From Acinetobacter sp. CS-2 (GTDB lineage: Bacteria; Pseudomonadota; Gammaproteobacteria; Pseudomonadales; Moraxellaceae), in contig NZ_CP067019.1 in NCBI RefSeq assembly GCF_016599715.1, forward strand, positions 2,852,001 through 2,916,000: 64,000 bases of DNA, written 5' to 3'. The notes below the pieces were generated by a model. The model searched no databases. It saw nothing but the letters and a program-made list of their open reading frames with translations, and was not told the origin of the DNA. Of the stretch, positions 43,280 through 53,517 are shown in pieces. The first letter of the stretch is position 1; each line of letters opens with the position of its first letter. Position numbers and translations under genes: made by a program.

Positions 43280-46200
43280 CTATCGACTTTCATACCAACG
43301 CAACTGTCTAAGTTTTACAGTTGTGTTAAATTGTTGACATTCTGGCTTATTTTTATTTGCCGTAGTTGTACAATCCTGTGTCGTAGGTCGATTGACTGTT
43401 AGACGTTGCAGATCACTGTTACCACTACCTTGCCCCAAACCTGTTCCTAAAATTCCACCGCCGATTTTCACTCGATTAGGTGCAGTTTGTCCGGTTGCAT
43501 AGAAGTTATCAGTGCATTTTCCAGTAGGTAAACAGAACTGATACACATAGGAGTCACCATTCACACCGCCAGTACATGTACTACCAATGCCTGTGCCATC
43601 TCGATCGTACACGTTGACATAAAGTATGCCATCTACTGCAAAAATTTCATTCATTCCTTTATAACGACCGGGTGTTGTTGCATATTGGTATTTCCAGCCA
43701 CGGTTGTAAGTCGCTTCTGTTTTTTGTGCTACACCACTTGCAAGTATCATTGTATCTAAAGCATCACCTGCATCTGCCGAGGTGGGGGTTCTCAATGTTA
43801 TATCACTATATAAATCGTTACGCGCGACATCATTATCATAAATCACATACACTGCATCGTTAGCACTATTAGTTTCACTTGCCAATGGTGAACTACGATT
43901 GCCTGAACTTAAAGCAACCGCACCAAATATACCATCTACGCCCTCATGCACAGAGAAACTTGGCATCTCGTAGAAGCGTGGACTTAAACCTCCACTGACA
44001 TGAGCGTTATATAAACGCACAACTCGTTTAACAAAATTGCCTTTTTTAGCGCTCACATCAATACCCGTGGCAGCATTATTTATATCGACCCGAAAGGCCT
44101 GGCCACCTAAATCACCAAAATATAAGTTATCAATAAGTCCATCATTATCACGATCAATCGCATTAATCTGACTGACCACACTATATTTCATGTTAATCGC
44201 AGATGCGCTGGCATCAGTATATGCTTCAGCACCTTTAGCTGCCGTAGCATTGGCACTGCTCCACCAAAGCAAATTACCGGTATTGGCATCAAACATATAG
44301 ACACCCGCCCCGCTACCTGTCGTGGTACTTTGATTATAATTTGTGCTTTCATAACCTGAATCATATCCGCCACCCACAAACATGACTAGTTTTTTAACAC
44401 CACCAAATTTAACATAAGCAATCGTTGGTTTAGACCAACTTTGCCCCATATAGCTTAGTGCATTATTAGTATCTGCTGCTCCAGTAGCAGTCACTGCTGC
44501 ATCGGGATTAATATGAAATTTTAAACTTGGTTTATCTAGATCTGATAAATCTAATGCGTAGTAGCTACGCCCCCCCATACGCAGACCACCATATACCCAT
44601 TGCAAACCTTTGAGAGCAAGATCAGTATTAGTACTACCATCACTGGTACGATCAGAACTCTTAACAGTTAATGTCCCATCTGCTTTTGACACATATTGGG
44701 TATATGCTGTCCATGGTGCATCTATACCATAAAACAAATTTGATGAGCCTTGTGTACTACTGGTCTCAGACAAGAATGCTGCTTTCTGATTTTGCATCAT
44801 TTCATGGGGTGCAAAAGCAAATTTCTCTACTCCTGTGGCAGCATCAACTACATGCAGTAAACCCTGAGTACTACCAAAGAGTAAATAGTCATCACGGTTT
44901 GTTGTATCTAATACTCCTGTTGAGCTAACAGTAATTTCACCACTCTGTGTCAATAAAATTGGAGTCGAATGCATCACGGCACCAACCTGACGAAGTTCAG
45001 GATTCGTAGCAAGACTTTCTAAAGTAATATCTGTTTCAGTTGCACCTACATTGTAACCCAGTAAATTGAGCCAATAATTTTTGTCTGGGTCATTGGCAAA
45101 TAGAGCTGTTGTACCCGTGCCAAATAAACTTTCCACATTCACTTTTTTTAGTGAATTAAGCTCACTAACCCCAAATGGGGCAGCGGTGCCTGTAATTTGT
45201 CGATTGGTATAAATAGTACGGTTTGCAACTGTTTCACTTTTTGCATTAGTACTCAAACCTAAAGGTAATTGCCCTCGCATACCATTAGTCCAAATACCAT
45301 GAGCATTTGTATTCAGTGAGCCATCAGTGTTAATTAAACGGGTGTTTTTGGCAATATTGTAGAGTTCTCCACTCACGACATGGTATTTATTCAGATTACC
45401 TGCCCAAAGCTGACTAGAATCCTGTGGTCTAGGGGTAAATGCAGCATAATAACCATAAGGCTGAACACGTAACGGATTTAATGAGTCTTGTGGTAAAGTT
45501 GGTGATCCTGTCACAACCTGTTCTGGAATATCAGTATTAAAAATATCATCTAGAAAAGCACTAATACTATTCACAATACCTTGTTTTGCACCACCTGAAC
45601 CACTCGAATTTACTGCTGTATATTGACCACCACCTGCCGCTGCCCAACTTGATAATGAAGACCCCGAATAGTTAAATCCAACAGTAGAGGTTTTAATTTT
45701 AAGACTTCTATTATTCGCTGTATATCCTGAGGCTTTTAACAGCCCTCTCGCCATCGTTTGTGCACACGTATCAAAACTATTACAAGAAATTGAACTCCAC
45801 CCCATGGACGAAGCAAATAAGTTATCATTGGTATTAGTAGCACCTCTTACATTAAATTCCGCCTCACCATCTGTTAAAAAATAAATTCCATGCTGACCAC
45901 ATTGCTGTTCTTTTAGGTAGGCAGCAGCATTGTTTATATTCGTAGAATTTGCTAAATAATCACTTACACTTTTAATTGGACTAATATATTTAATAGTACT
46001 ATTAAAACCTGTAGTTAACCCACTAAGAGCAGCATCAATAGAGGTGTTCGCCGGACTTGAATTGGTTAATGGCTTGGTACTATTGCCCAGCATATAAGCC
46101 ACAGTTTCAGCATAAAGTGCGTTAGATGGAGTAGCTGTATCTGTTAGAAGCCTTTGCACCTGTAAATTCATAGATTGCCGAGCTAGCATTGTACCAACTG

Positions 46201-47341
46201 CGCCAACATCTCCTAAATTTGTTATTCTTTGTGCCATTGAACGCTTGGTATCGGTGAACATACAGTTATTATTACGTATTGTGTTATCACTCAATGTCCA
46301 GTCAATATATAAATGCGGATTCATTCGATCTTCTCGATCAGCATAAAATTTATAATTTTTACTATTGTCCCGAGACAATTCAAAAATGATATCGCCCATG
46401 CCACACCAATTCGTATTATCCCTAATTAAGTTTTCCATCTCGCTTTTAACACTCATGGAATAAACATACATAGGATTACCAATATTGTCATTCTTATATG
46501 AATTCTTATATATATCAATTGCTCTTTGTGTAGTAGCATTTGTAAAAATTTTAGTTAAATAATCGTTACTCACACTACTTACTACAGCTTTACTGGTTGC
46601 CCCAGGGGCAAAAGTCTGCAAAGAAGTAATCTGTGGATTCGCTGCATACAAATCATTATGTTTTGCAACACGAACCTTTAATTTATTTGAACCATAATCA
46701 GTAGAATTTCGTAGCTCTAAATAAGCAGAATTAATTGTCGCACCTCGAGGTACATCTACTTGAAAGCGAATGTAGACTTTTTTATTATCCGCATCAATCG
46801 TAACTTCACCATTTGTTTTTACAGGTTGATTGTTACCCTCTTTAAAAATAACATCACCATTAGATGGAAATAAGTCCTTACGAGTAAAAGGATAAACAAT
46901 TCGGTCATCAAGCATTTGTGCTGGACTAGCAATATAACCTGCATCACGACGAGGTACCCGAATTGTTGTATCTGAGTCTACTTCAGCAGTCGCAGGATGA
47001 ACTGTAGTCTTATAGAGTTCTATAGAACCATTTTTTATTGGATACCATGGTGGACTTTCAAAAGTAGATAATCCTGCCTTGATATTCCGTGCGGGCTGAA
47101 TACTCCCCTCACCTAACAATACTGCCTGCATAGAATCTTTTAAATCAAAAGCACTACGACGACCATTTACAGACATTGACCCTGAGTTATCTAGTGCAAA
47201 CATTACTACTGGATTTGGAGTAAAACCTGTTTTATAAATTTCAATATCACTGGCTTGTACAGATACACTATGACAAATAGCCAAGGTCATCATCATTGAT
47301 ACCGATGCTGAAAGCATATTTCTTTGATTTATTTTTTTCAT
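43280..47341 (-). CDS. pilY1: PilY1/PilC-type pilus tip and adhesion protein
   Basis: A 1353-residue secreted protein with a signal peptide (cleavage near SVQAS). It has an N-terminal von Willebrand factor A-like domain with the MIDAS motif DNSGSMS at residues 51-57, and FLTDGEAEFN further on. The C-terminal PilC beta-propeller has SATQGLLHVVDAATG-like blocks (FGSTQGLLHVVDAATGVEKFAF) and a calcium loop IDRDNDGLIDNLYFGDLGGQAFRVD, the site needed for retraction control in P. aeruginosa PilY1. PilY1 sits at the pilus tip, supporting assembly and attachment. It is intact although pilW in the same operon is disrupted. Confidence 0.93.
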   Translation of the reverse strand: MKKINQRNMLSASVSMMMTLAICHSVSVQASDIEIYKTGFTPNPVVMFALDNSGSMSVNGRRSAFDLKDSMQAVLLGEGSIQPARNIKAGLSTFESPPWYPIKNGSIELYKTTVHPATAEVDSDTTIRVPRRDAGYIASPAQMLDDRIVYPFTRKDLFPSNGDVIFKEGNNQPVKTNGEVTIDADNKKVYIRFQVDVPRGATINSAYLELRNSTDYGSNKLKVRVAKHNDLYAANPQITSLQTFAPGATSKAVVSSVSNDYLTKIFTNATTQRAIDIYKNSYKNDNIGNPMYVYSMSVKSEMENLIRDNTNWCGMGDIIFELSRDNSKNYKFYADREDRMNPHLYIDWTLSDNTIRNNNCMFTDTKRSMAQRITNLGDVGAVGTMLARQSMNLQVQRLLTDTATPSNALYAETVAYMLGNSTKPLTNSSPANTSIDAALSGLTTGFNSTIKYISPIKSVSDYLANSTNINNAAAYLKEQQCGQHGIYFLTDGEAEFNVRGATNTNDNLFASSMGWSSISCNSFDTCAQTMARGLLKASGYTANNRSLKIKTSTVGFNYSGSSLSSWAAAGGGQYTAVNSSGSGGAKQGIVNSISAFLDDIFNTDIPEQVVTGSPTLPQDSLNPLRVQPYGYYAAFTPRPQDSSQLWAGNLNKYHVVSGELYNIAKNTRLINTDGSLNTNAHGIWTNGMRGQLPLGLSTNAKSETVANRTIYTNRQITGTAAPFGVSELNSLKKVNVESLFGTGTTALFANDPDKNYWLNLLGYNVGATETDITLESLATNPELRQVGAVMHSTPILLTQSGEITVSSTGVLDTTNRDDYLLFGSTQGLLHVVDAATGVEKFAFAPHEMMQNQKAAFLSETSSTQGSSNLFYGIDAPWTAYTQYVSKADGTLTVKSSDRTSDGSTNTDLALKGLQWVYGGLRMGGRSYYALDLSDLDKPSLKFHINPDAAVTATGAADTNNALSYMGQSWSKPTIAYVKFGGVKKLVMFVGGGYDSGYESTNYNQSTTTGSGAGVYMFDANTGNLLWWSSANATAAKGAEAYTDASASAINMKYSVVSQINAIDRDNDGLIDNLYFGDLGGQAFRVDINNAATGIDVSAKKGNFVKRVVRLYNAHVSGGLSPRFYEMPSFSVHEGVDGIFGAVALSSGNRSSPLASETNSANDAVYVIYDNDVARNDLYSDITLRTPTSADAGDALDTMILASGVAQKTEATYNRGWKYQYATTPGRYKGMNEIFAVDGILYVNVYDRDGTGIGSTCTGGVNGDSYVYQFCLPTGKCTDNFYATGQTAPNRVKIGGGILGTGLGQGSGNSDLQRLTVNRPTTQDCTTTANKNKPECQQFNTTVKLRQLRWYESR

Positions 47342-47358
47342 CTTTAAATTCTCTTTCT

Positions 47359-48045
47359 TTACGATGTCAACTTCGGCTGACCGCCAACGGTATAGTCTGA
47401 ATGCTGCATGTTATAGGGAATACCTAACCCCTCAAAACACGCCCCTACTGCCGAAGCACGCTGCTTGAAACAGGATTCTATTTCGCCAGCAGTTGCACCC
47501 GAAAAACTTGGTAAGACTGAAATGACAGTTGCCCCGAGATTATTTGTTGTTACAGGTACATTGCTTTGCCCAAGACTTGTTCCTTTGGGCGCGCCACCGA
47601 ATGGTGTGGATGTTGTAATATTTTTGGTTAAATATACTTGTGAGAGCACTGCAGAACGCCCCATTGCGAATTGATTGGCTTTACAAAAGCCATCAACACC
47701 AATCTTGGTCGTTAATCCATCCGCTGTAATCGCGCTAGCTTTAGATAATTTAAAAAAAGAATTTTCCGATGCACGATAACAAAATACCAATTCATCATTA
47801 GCGTTTGCTGAAGAGTTGAAATAAGCAAACATGCCATCTAATGCCAACTGCCTTGCCACTTGATCGGGGTTCTCGATATTAAATAAAGCAGAGTCAGAAT
47901 TCCCCATCAATAAAGCATTCACCTGACTATTAGTTGCAATTTTCAGTCCTAAAATTCCAGATTTCACAGCAATTGTGCCCAGTAATGTCACAAGCACCAA
48001 TACAATCAAAACCGTAATAAGCGTTGCACCTTGTTGTTGTTTCAT
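47359..48045 (-). CDS. pilX: Minor pilin PilX-like
   Basis: A 228-residue prepilin-like protein with leader MKQQQG and hydrophobic N-terminus ATLITVLIVLVLVTLLGTIAVKSG, lacking Glu at +5 as is usual for PilX. The globular region has Cys pairs (VFCYRA, DGFCKA, ESCFKQ, GACFEG). The start ATG overlaps the pilW stop by 4 bp (ATGA), so expression would be coupled to pilW translation. The pilW disruption may therefore be polar on it. Confidence 0.88.
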   Translation of the reverse strand: MKQQQGATLITVLIVLVLVTLLGTIAVKSGILGLKIATNSQVNALLMGNSDSALFNIENPDQVARQLALDGMFAYFNSSANANDELVFCYRASENSFFKLSKASAITADGLTTKIGVDGFCKANQFAMGRSAVLSQVYLTKNITTSTPFGGAPKGTSLGQSNVPVTTNNLGATVISVLPSFSGATAGEIESCFKQRASAVGACFEGLGIPYNMQHSDYTVGGQPKLTS

Positions 48046-48695
48046 TGTGATGCCCCCAATGTATTCCGAATTGCTACAACCTGATTCACGGCTTGACGTA
48101 AATATTTTTTATTAATGATGTCTTTTCCAAAGCTACCATCCAAAGCTACATTCGCACCTGCAAGATTAAAAGTAGTTTGGGTATTTAAACTTGCATCAGC
48201 TCCAATCGTCCCTGTCGAACGAGATAAAATACCAACTTCCATTGACGTTACTTGTAGATAATTTTTTGCACAGGTATCTTCAACAATTGGTGTCGCACAT
48301 GCATTACGAATGCCATCCATTTCATCGATGTACTCATCGATAGTCATATAACGGAATTGACCAGAAGGATTTTTCACTCCTAAACGTATTTTAAATGCAT
48401 CTACGCGCTGCATCATTTGCTGAGCATTATTGGAACCATGGACACCTAAGCCAGAAATTACGGTTGCCGCACTTTTAGGATATGAACCAGCATCACAATA
48501 TAATGAGTAAACCGTTGGTTCACCTGTAATTTGCTGTGGACTAGCAGCCAAATAATAACGCTGCATAATTACCAAATTTGAAGCAGGTACAGCAGCACTT
48601 CCTACTGTTGCTCCCTCACAGTTAATAATGCTTTCGGTTTCAGGGCTATATTGAATAGTTAAACGGTCACTTTTACCTGTAGTATTATCAGTATC

Positions 48696-49796
48696 TAGGA
48701 CTTACGCAGTATTATTTATAGATTCTCTGTGGTAGCAGATGATTTTTATCGAGAATAAAGTCATCAATGAAGTTTTTGATCATTGGTCTAAATAATTTCT
48801 TCTGCCAACGATATACATTTTCAAAGATCCGCTCAAACTGGTTCTTTTGTATCTCGACGTAGGCCATCAAGGCTGAAAAAATATGATTCAAAATCAGTTT
48901 AGATCGTCTTACTTGAAACTTTTCAATATGACAAACCTGTTTAATCACCCGGTGATATTGTTCTATTTTCCAATGACTTGAATGTAATTCATGAAAACTC
49001 TCAAAGGACAATAAATCATCTTCATCTTGATGCACAATATAAAACCTCTGCTGTTCTTTTAACTGAGTCTTAAATAATTGTACAAAGCCAAAATCTTTGA
49101 GCCAGACCACTTGACCCTGATGGAAATTTGGCAATAAACGCAGTTGAAACCATTGTCCTTTTTCTGGGGAAACCTTACGGTTACAGTCGATACCAAACAT
49201 AAATCGAATACCATATTTTCTTATGGTTTTTAGATTTCCAGTCGATGAATACCAACTATCACCTGTAATAAATTGAATCTTTGCACCCCAACTGAGTACT
49301 TCACTTAACATATCCATAAAGTAATCATTCTTGGTTTTACTTTCAGATTTGTCATAAATTCGGAAATTAATTGGAATATTTTGACCATTTTGATCTGTCG
49401 CATACAAGGTAATGAGATTAATACCCTTGACGGATCGGTGGTGTTTGCCTGACCAAAAATAGCTAACTAAGTCCATATGCTGACTATACGGTTTATCTAA
49501 AACAGTATCATCAATACTGACTATAAGTTTATTATTATCAATATGTTGAATTGCTTCTTGATATAGGTCGTGAGGTGTGTAGTCTTCACGCTCTAGAAAG
49601 CGATTTACACTATCATGCGAGATGTTATAAGTCTCGGCAAGTTGTGTGCAGCTAATAGAGTTCGGTTCTGTCATGAGAAAGCCCATATAAATGGGTAGAG
49701 TACAAGTTGCTGTAGAAGCATTTTTAATTCGTCTGATCACAGATACTTTATAAAGTATTTTAATACTTTTTTGAATCCGTCAATGCGTAAGTCCTA
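48696..49796 (-). mobile_element. ISAba11-like element (IS701 family) in pilW
   Basis: An element of 1101 bp, with inverted ends TAGGACTTACGCA / TGCGTAAGTCCTA (13 bp) and a 5-bp duplication GTATC (48691-48695 and 49797-49801). Length, 13-bp ends and 5-bp duplication agree with what I know of ISAba11. Alignment of the ends is slightly ambiguous because the flank and the ends share bases (7-bp AGTATCT or 3-bp TAT are other parsings). Confidence 0.9.
48712..49740 (-). CDS. ISAba11-like transposase
   Basis: A 342-residue DDE transposase. The first Asp pair is in LIVSIDDTVLDKPYSQ, a second Asp in IQFITGDSWYSSTGNLK and the Glu in SSHWKIEQYHRVIKQVCHIEKFQVR. This arrangement (IDD..., GDSWY, WxIExYHRxxKQ) is typical of the IS701 group. 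The coding frame is complete. An internal start (MGFLMTEPN) is possible but the longer one fits the element's length. Confidence 0.9.
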   Translation of the reverse strand: MIRRIKNASTATCTLPIYMGFLMTEPNSISCTQLAETYNISHDSVNRFLEREDYTPHDLYQEAIQHIDNNKLIVSIDDTVLDKPYSQHMDLVSYFWSGKHHRSVKGINLITLYATDQNGQNIPINFRIYDKSESKTKNDYFMDMLSEVLSWGAKIQFITGDSWYSSTGNLKTIRKYGIRFMFGIDCNRKVSPEKGQWFQLRLLPNFHQGQVVWLKDFGFVQLFKTQLKEQQRFYIVHQDEDDLLSFESFHELHSSHWKIEQYHRVIKQVCHIEKFQVRRSKLILNHIFSALMAYVEIQKNQFERIFENVYRWQKKLFRPMIKNFIDDFILDKNHLLPQRIYK

Positions 49797-50129
49797 GTAT
49801 CTTTGTCTTGTAAACTGACCAATTCAGTTTCCAAATTGGTGATTGTTTGTAATGCTGCAGGCAAATTTTCCTTTTTAAAAATAATCCCTGAACCATTTAC
49901 AATATTATTTATTTTTTGTGCAGATACAGTATTCAAATTGGTATGACGCAAATCATGTGCGACCAAAGATAAACCAAAATTAGCATTTTGTTGTAATTCG
50001 CTCATTCCTGACTGTAATCCCAAAGAACGCGAACTACTTAAAAATACAGCCAAACCCGCTGCAACGATAAGCAAACCTAAAGTTAAAGCAACCATTAATT
50101 CAATCAGAGTAAAGCCCGAGGTATAGTGC

Positions 50130-50615
50130 TTATGAGCCATAGTTATATACTTCCATAATGATACATTTGGCATTTGGGACATAAGCAGTGCCATTGGTAC
50201 AGTTTGGACTTCCCGTACCATTTGTTGCCGTTGTACCCTCCCAGGCAACATAGATGCATTTGCGAACCAGAGTAGAACCCTGGCAATTTAGGACATTTAT
50301 ACTCATGCCCAAATTAGTTGCTCTTGTTTTCACTTGTCTAAAATCGTAGTTCGCCATTTTTGTAGAATCACAAAAACTTGTCGCACAGTTATCAGCTTCA
50401 TTATTGTCAACATAACCGACCAACCCACTCCGATTCACACGCATCCTTTCTGCTAAATCTCTAGCAATATTAGAAGCTTGAACATTCATTCCAGCCTCTG
50501 CACTAGCCCCCATAGCCCTTATTTGCAATGCTACAAAACCTAACACAGCAATGCTTAAAAGCACCAGTGCAACCAGCACCTCTACGAGCCCAACCCCTTT
50601 TTGAGTATTTTTCAT
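50130..50615 (-). CDS. pilV: Minor pilin PilV-like
   Basis: A 161-residue prepilin with leader MKNTQKG and mature VGLVEVLVALVLLSIAVLGFVALQIRAM, with Glu at +5 and the characteristic ALQ.RAM..A..A.......A.NIARDLAERMRVNR motif of PilV. Cysteines lie in NCATSFC and NCQGSTLVRKC. It overlaps the start of pilW by 11 bp and follows fimU by 19 bp, so it is in the operon. Intact. Confidence 0.9.
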   Translation of the reverse strand: MKNTQKGVGLVEVLVALVLLSIAVLGFVALQIRAMGASAEAGMNVQASNIARDLAERMRVNRSGLVGYVDNNEADNCATSFCDSTKMANYDFRQVKTRATNLGMSINVLNCQGSTLVRKCIYVAWEGTTATNGTGSPNCTNGTAYVPNAKCIIMEVYNYGS

Positions 50616-50634
50616 TTGTAATTATTCCTTATTC

Positions 50635-51066
50635 TCAGGTTGGGCAACTTGTTGCCACTTTGTTATAAACTACCGTTCCACCTTTTTGCACATAGACATA
50701 CGCTTTCAAAGCTGCATCATGATTATGTTTAAATACAAAACACTGACCATTGGTTGTTATTTTGGATTGCCCTAAACGATTGAAAGTGACGCTGGCATCA
50801 CCACTGTCTTTCGTCACATGATTTGGTACCCACCTTTTATAGAATGTTGAAACACTGTTATCCACGGCCAAAACCCGTTCACCTTGTTTAAAAATTGCCT
50901 CAGACCTTGTTTCTGCCAACAAATCTACAAAATCACGTGTATCTCTTATCAGTTGGTTTTTTCGAATTGTTTGGGTAAAAGAAGGCACAGCCATCGTTGC
51001 AATAATTGCGAGTATGGCTATCGTTATCATTAACTCAATTAAAGTGAATCCTTTATTTTTATTCAT
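50635..51066 (-). CDS. fimU: Minor pilin FimU/GspH-like
   Basis: A 143-residue prepilin from ATG 51066 ([65 protein letters not shown]), a GspH/FimT-like domain. An in-frame start at 51093 would add nine unusual residues. It is the first gene of the minor pilin operon; its promoter should lie in the 51067-51156 spacer. Intact. Confidence 0.88.
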   Translation of the reverse strand: MNKNKGFTLIELMITIAILAIIATMAVPSFTQTIRKNQLIRDTRDFVDLLAETRSEAIFKQGERVLAVDNSVSTFYKRWVPNHVTKDSGDASVTFNRLGQSKITTNGQCFVFKHNHDAALKAYVYVQKGGTVVYNKVATSCPT

Positions 51067-51156
51067 ACTTTCCCCAAGGCAACAAAAATTCACCTTAGAA
51101 AAAATAATATCGGACTAAATTACAAAACTTACACAAATAAAGATAAAAGGCATAAA

Positions 51157-51198
51157 AAAGCAGATGACTGTTACATGCCAGTCATCTGCTTTTTTTTT
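51157..51198 (-). terminator. Terminator after ispH
   Basis: A long perfect stem AAGCAGATGACT / AGTCATCTGCTT with a 10-nt loop lies between the ispH stop and fimU. T-tracts follow on either strand; ispH is the gene that ends here. Confidence 0.85.
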
Positions 51199-51231
51199 AA
51201 AAGAGAAATAGATTGTTATCTATTTCGCACT

Positions 51232-52182
51232 TTAGGCTTGAGTTACAGGAATACGTAACTCTTTCGGCAAACTAAAGGTAATGTTCTCTTCACGCCCTGC
51301 CAGTTCTTCTGGTGCTTTGGCGCCCCAGTCCTGTAAACGCTGAATCACTTGTTTGATTAAAATCTCGGGCGCCGATGCACCAGCAGTTACCCCAATTTTG
51401 GTACTTTCATCAAACCAGGCCTGATCAAGCTGATCGGCATTATCCACCAAATAAGCATGTTTCCCCATACGCTCCGCCAACTCACGCAAACGGTTTGAAT
51501 TTGATGAATTAGGAGATCCGACGACCAAAACCACATCACATTGAGTTGCCAAATCACGTACTGCATCTTGACGGTTTTGCGTGGCATAACAGATATCATC
51601 CTTACGCGGTCCCTGAATATGAGGGAATTTTGTACGTAAAGCATCAATGACTTTGGCAGTATCGTCAATTGACAATGTGGTCTGAGTGACAAAAGCCACT
51701 TTTTCAGGATGCTGTATTTTTAAAGCAGCTACATCCTGCTCATCTTCCACCAAATAAATGTCGCCACCATTTTTTTTGTCATATTGCCCCATGGTGCCTT
51801 CCACTTCCGGATGACCTTCATGACCAATTAAAATAGCTTCCGTCCCCTCACGCGCATATTTGGTCACTTCTATATGCACCTTGGTGACAAGCGGACAGGT
51901 GGCATCAAAGACTTTTAACCCGCGACGCTCCGCCTCAATTTGTACTGCTTTCGACACACCATGTGCACTAAAGATCACAATATTGTCATCGGGAACTTCA
52001 TCCAGTTCATCAACAAAAATTGCACCGCGCTGACGTAAATCATCCACCACAAATTTATTATGCACCACTTCATGACGCACATAAATAGGCGGATTAAAGC
52101 ATTCCAGTGCCCGGTTGACGATCGCAATTGCTCGGTCGACACCTGCACAAAAACCACGTGGATTGGCCAATACAATTTCCAT
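51232..52182 (-). CDS. ispH: 4-hydroxy-3-methylbut-2-enyl diphosphate reductase
   Basis: The last step of the MEP isoprenoid pathway, making IPP and DMAPP. The product from ATG 52182 is 316 residues ([19 protein letters not shown]), preceded by GAGGATC; an upstream in-frame start at 52239 is out of character. The three [4Fe-4S] ligand cysteines are in [21 protein letters not shown] and [10 protein letters not shown]. The active-site Glu in [11 protein letters not shown] is present, as is [12 protein letters not shown]. Length is normal. It is divergent from gmk. Confidence 0.96.
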   Translation of the reverse strand: MEIVLANPRGFCAGVDRAIAIVNRALECFNPPIYVRHEVVHNKFVVDDLRQRGAIFVDELDEVPDDNIVIFSAHGVSKAVQIEAERRGLKVFDATCPLVTKVHIEVTKYAREGTEAILIGHEGHPEVEGTMGQYDKKNGGDIYLVEDEQDVAALKIQHPEKVAFVTQTTLSIDDTAKVIDALRTKFPHIQGPRKDDICYATQNRQDAVRDLATQCDVVLVVGSPNSSNSNRLRELAERMGKHAYLVDNADQLDQAWFDESTKIGVTAGASAPEILIKQVIQRLQDWGAKAPEELAGREENITFSLPKELRIPVTQA

Positions 52183-52316
52183 AAGATCCTCAATGTTCAC
52201 CCGAAGTTGAGCGGAATAATTTGAAATAAATGCAAACAAACTACGATCAGCTATTTAGTTTGACCTTAGTCTGCTCTAAAATAGAGAAGATATTTTATCA
52301 TATCAGGAAAAATATC

Positions 52317-52940
52317 ATGTCGGGTCTCTTGTTTGTCGTTTCTGCTGCATCTGGAACAGGCAAAACATCCCTCGTTAAAGCCCTTCTCGACCGTGTGACC
52401 AATCTGCACGTTTCTGTCTCTCACACCACGCGTGGCCAACGTCCCGGTGAGCTTGACGGTATCCATTATCATTTTTCAACAAAAGAAGATTTTATTGCCT
52501 TGGTTGAGCAAGGCGGTTTTATTGAATATGCAGAAGTGTTTGGCAATTATTACGGTACGGCTCAAGCGACTGTAAAACAGCAGCTGGCCAAAGGACATGA
52601 TGTTTTACTTGAAATTGACTGGCAAGGTGCAGATCAAGTCCGCAAACTTTTTCCTGAATCCAAACAAATTTTTATTTTACCGCCGAGCCAGTTTGATTTG
52701 CGCCAGCGTCTATCTAACCGTGGCACTGACTCCGTTGAAGTAATTGAGCGTCGCTTGGGCTGTGCAGTTGAAGATATGCAGCAGTATACAAACTTTGATT
52801 ATGTCATTATTAATGATGACTTTAATAAGGCACTGCATGATCTTGAATGTGTGATTATTGCCAATCGTTTAGTGATTTCACAGCAGGCAACCCGTCATCA
52901 GGAATTGATTGAAAAATTAATTACTCCTGTTGAACCGTGA
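52317..52940 (+). CDS. gmk: Guanylate kinase
   Basis: Phosphorylates GMP to GDP. The product from ATG 52317 (MSGLLFVVSAASGTGKTSLVKALL) is 207 residues, with the P-loop at about residue 9 and the GMP-binding SHTTRGQRPGELDGIHYHF. DVLLEIDWQGADQVR and the lid region follow. The frame is open to 52230 but the earlier start lacks a ribosome site. It precedes rpoZ by 76 bp, the common gmk-rpoZ-spoT order. Confidence 0.96.
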   Translation: MSGLLFVVSAASGTGKTSLVKALLDRVTNLHVSVSHTTRGQRPGELDGIHYHFSTKEDFIALVEQGGFIEYAEVFGNYYGTAQATVKQQLAKGHDVLLEIDWQGADQVRKLFPESKQIFILPPSQFDLRQRLSNRGTDSVEVIERRLGCAVEDMQQYTNFDYVIINDDFNKALHDLECVIIANRLVISQQATRHQELIEKLITPVEP

Positions 52941-53016
52941 TTAAAACTTGAGTCTGCAGGCAAAGCATTTTATACTGCCGAGTCTGTTCAAATTTAATAT
53001 TCAAACGAGAATTCTT

Positions 53017-53298
53017 ATGGCACGCGTAACCGTTGAAGATTGTTTAGACCATGTAGACAACCGCTTTGAGCTTGTACTAGTGGCAAGCAAACGCGCGCGT
53101 CAATTGGCACGTCAAGGCATTGAACCAACTGTAGAGTGGGATAACGACAAACCAACTGTGGTTGCTTTACGTGAAATTGCAGTAGGTCATGTTTCTAAAG
53201 ATATCCTGAAACAACGTGATCAAGACTATCAAACCTCTAGCCTTGACCTTGCACTGTCTGCAAACAATTTGAATTTAGATGGCTTTTCTTTCCAATAA
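53017..53298 (+). CDS. rpoZ: RNA polymerase omega subunit
   Basis: The 93-residue omega subunit from ATG 53017 ([55 protein letters not shown]). It stabilises the beta-prime subunit and forms part of a (p)ppGpp site. Upstream in-frame codons to 52948 lack family similarity. It is followed by a terminator, so spoT, 219 bp later, probably has its own promoter. Confidence 0.97.
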   Translation: MARVTVEDCLDHVDNRFELVLVASKRARQLARQGIEPTVEWDNDKPTVVALREIAVGHVSKDILKQRDQDYQTSSLDLALSANNLNLDGFSFQ

Positions 53299-53311
53299 GA
53301 AAAAATATCGT

Positions 53312-53343
53312 AAAAAAGCCTAGTTTTAACTAGGCTTTTTTTT
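53312..53343 (+). terminator. Terminator after rpoZ
   Basis: AAAAAAGCCTAGTT-TT-AACTAGGCTTTTTTTT, a long stem with T-run 13 bases after the stop. Confidence 0.88.
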
Positions 53344-53517
53344 ATTGCACAACTTTAATATTGGCTGAATAACCGTTATAACATAAGATTAAAGATAACT
53401 GATTTAGGATTTATCTTTTTGCTTTTTTAGACGAAAAAATTGACAAGTCATGCAATATGCTTTTCATTAGAGCTCTAGCGATTTAAATTGTAAAAACTGA
53501 AGTAGTAAAGGTGTTAT

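Larger units (their letters stand above)
48042..50140 (-). pseudogene. pilW: pilW split by an ISAba11-like element
   Basis: The 5' part (50140-49797) encodes [41 protein letters not shown], a PilW prepilin N-terminus, to SLQDKDT. The 3' part (48695-48042) continues with DTDNTTGKSDRLTIQYSPETESIINCEGATVGSAAVPASNLVI and ends with RNTLGASQ. Removing the 1101-bp IS and one 5-bp repeat joins the two in frame, so PilW was intact before the insertion. The gene now yields only an N-terminal fragment of about 115 residues. PilW is a minor pilin of the priming complex, so pilus assembly is probably impaired. Confidence 0.92.

Noticed and set aside
48042..48575. Independent gene starting at 48575
   Set aside because: It is the 3' part of pilW; the frame continues upstream to the IS and rejoins the pilW 5' part in frame.
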